NCBI RefSeq assembly: GCF_010727945.1
Contig: NZ_AP022569.1
Coordinates: 2,356,001-2,420,000, forward strand
Reading direction: 5' to 3'
DNA length: 64,000 bases
DNA from: Mycobacterium cookii
GTDB taxonomy: Bacteria > Actinomycetota > Actinomycetes > Mycobacteriales > Mycobacteriaceae
In this document: positions 63,123-64,000 of the stretch, piece after piece
How the letters are laid out: every line of letters begins with the position of its first letter
How positions within the stretch are numbered: the stretch's first letter is position 1
Translations under genes and position numbers: made by a program
The notes under the pieces: model-generated
Databases searched by the model: none
What the model was told of the DNA's origin: nothing
The model's input: only the letters and a program-made list of their open reading frames with translations

Positions 63123-64000
63123 GTGATATTGCATTCCACCCTCGACCCGAGGGCCGAAGCGTACTCCGACGCGGCGGAGGCCATGATGGCCAAGCTCGCC
63201 GAGATCGACGTCGAGCACGGCAAGGCTCTGGCGGGCGGCGGACCGAAGTACGTGGAGCGCCACCACTCTCGCGGCAAGCTCACCGCTCGCGAGCGCATCG
63301 AGCTGCTGCTCGACCCCGATTCGCCGTTCCTGGAACTCAGCCCGCTGGCCGCCTACGGCAGCCAATATCAGGTCGGGGCCACCACGGTGACCGGTATCGG
63401 CGTGATCGAGGGCGTCGAATGCATGGTCACCGCGTTCGATCCCACCGTCAAAGGTGGCACCAGCAACCCGTGGACCATCAAAAAAGGCTTCCGCGCCAAC
63501 CAGATTGCCTTGGAAAACCGGTTGCCGGTGATTACCTTGGTGGAGTCGGGTGGCGGTGACCTGACCGTCCAGAAGGAGATCTTCATCCCGGGCGGGCAAC
63601 AGTTCCGCGACTTGACCCGGCTGTCGGCGGCCGGGATCCCCACCATCGCCTTGGTGTTCGGCAACTCAACCGCGGGTGGTGCCTACGTGCCGGGTATGTC
63701 CGATCACGTGGTGATGATCAAGGAACGCTCCAAGGTGTTCCTTGCCGGTCCCCCGCTGGTGAAGATGGCCACCGGCGAGGAATCCGACGACGAATCGCTG
63801 GGTGGTGCCGAAATGCATGCCCGCATTTCGGGTTTGGCCGACTACTTCGCCGCCGACGAACTCGACGCGATCCGGATCGGGCGCCGCATCGTGGCCCGGC
63901 TGAACTGGCGCAAACAGGGACCGGCGCCCGGGCCGGTCATCGAGCCGCTGCTCGATGCCGAAGAGCTGATCGGCATTGTGCCGGCTGACCTACGCATCCC
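63123..64000 (+). CDS. accD2: Acyl-CoA carboxylase beta subunit AccD2 (partial, runs off the right edge)
   Basis: GTG 63123 gives at least 292 residues before the window ends. Carboxyltransferase N-domain: GGPKYVERHHSRGKLTARER, SPFLELSPLAAYG, TSNPWTIKKGFRANQIALEN, VESGGGDLTVQKEIF, the oxyanion FGNSTAGGAYVPGMSD, and FLAGPPLVKMATGEE. In the methylcrotonyl/geranyl-CoA-carboxylase-like group. It follows fadE13, and accA2 is expected downstream. The only truncation is at the sequence end. Confidence 0.94.
   Translation, partial: MILHSTLDPRAEAYSDAAEAMMAKLAEIDVEHGKALAGGGPKYVERHHSRGKLTARERIELLLDPDSPFLELSPLAAYGSQYQVGATTVTGIGVIEGVECMVTAFDPTVKGGTSNPWTIKKGFRANQIALENRLPVITLVESGGGDLTVQKEIFIPGGQQFRDLTRLSAAGIPTIALVFGNSTAGGAYVPGMSDHVVMIKERSKVFLAGPPLVKMATGEESDDESLGGAEMHARISGLADYFAADELDAIRIGRRIVARLNWRKQGPAPGPVIEPLLDAEELIGIVPADLRI

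Overview
This is high-GC mycobacterial chromosome. It carries a PPE protein of the SVP type (a subclass typical of slow growers), the mprA-mprB-pepD envelope-stress cassette, galU, the moeA1/Glp and GlpR pair, arcA, a protein O-mannosyltransferase, a cAMP-dependent lysine acetyltransferase, mscL, rpmF and an accD2/fadE13 carboxylase cluster. From memory, the conserved backbone has the order of Mycobacterium tuberculosis Rv1003 to Rv0974c read backwards: rsmI, pmt, arcA, alkB-like, lipoprotein, pat, [tRNA-Ala], glpR, rimJ, moeA1, galU, 5-FTHF cyclo-ligase, FmdB/Ruc, SAF protein, mscL, moaB2, pepD, mprB, mprA, rpmF, AtuA-like, fadE13, accD2. Locus-tag equivalences are recollection, not searches.

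Two large insertions break that backbone. The first is one 12.4-kb gene (1150-13548, minus) between rsmI and pmt. It encodes a 4,132-residue protein with a SARP-type DNA-binding/BTAD head, a class III nucleotide cyclase domain that keeps its catalytic residues, a STAND-like ATPase, a TPR-like helical region and about 21 NTF2/SnoaL-like half-units, mostly ten A+B pairs with a period near 810 nt. A 19-bp direct repeat at 1115-1133 and 13678-13696, overlapping the pmt promoter, looks like the insertion scar. This gene is the strongest candidate here for an undescribed system.

The second insertion is the accessory region at about 21.3-46.5 kb, between pat and a tRNA-Ala gene. Its core is two convergent catabolic operons. 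The plus-strand operon (23716-31204) holds P450, mycofactocin-type SDR, atypical crotonase, double CaiB-type CoA-transferase, SDR and a phosphotransferase-fold protein. The minus-strand operon (37744 down to 31193) holds TetR, P450, SDR, an unannotated 46-aa ORF, amidohydrolase and two M24 proteins. Both are tightly translationally coupled, and several members have lost canonical catalytic residues. Around them lie a c-di-GMP GGDEF-EAL enzyme with its TetR partner, a PAS protein, TetR/acyltransferase and TetR/P450 divergent pairs with palindromic operators, an SMR exporter whose ribosome-binding site sits in a hairpin loop, and a class A beta-lactamase-like protein without the omega-loop Glu.

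From 46.5 kb onward the order is conserved: cell-division scaffold (GlpR/Glp), UDP-glucose synthesis, a secreted HNH nuclease, a PPE protein with a C-terminal SHOCT domain, a CIRCE-controlled FmdB/Ruc chaperone gene, MscL, MoaB2, the PepD-MprB-MprA stress module, L32, and the start of a branched-acyl/terpenoid-type carboxylase operon that runs off the right edge. Readable regulatory sites include an SOS box before alkB, a SoxR-type operator, CIRCE, an MprA-box-like repeat and three MIRU-like interspersed repeats. No intergenic stretch exceeds 300 bases; bases 1-221 hold nothing I recognise.
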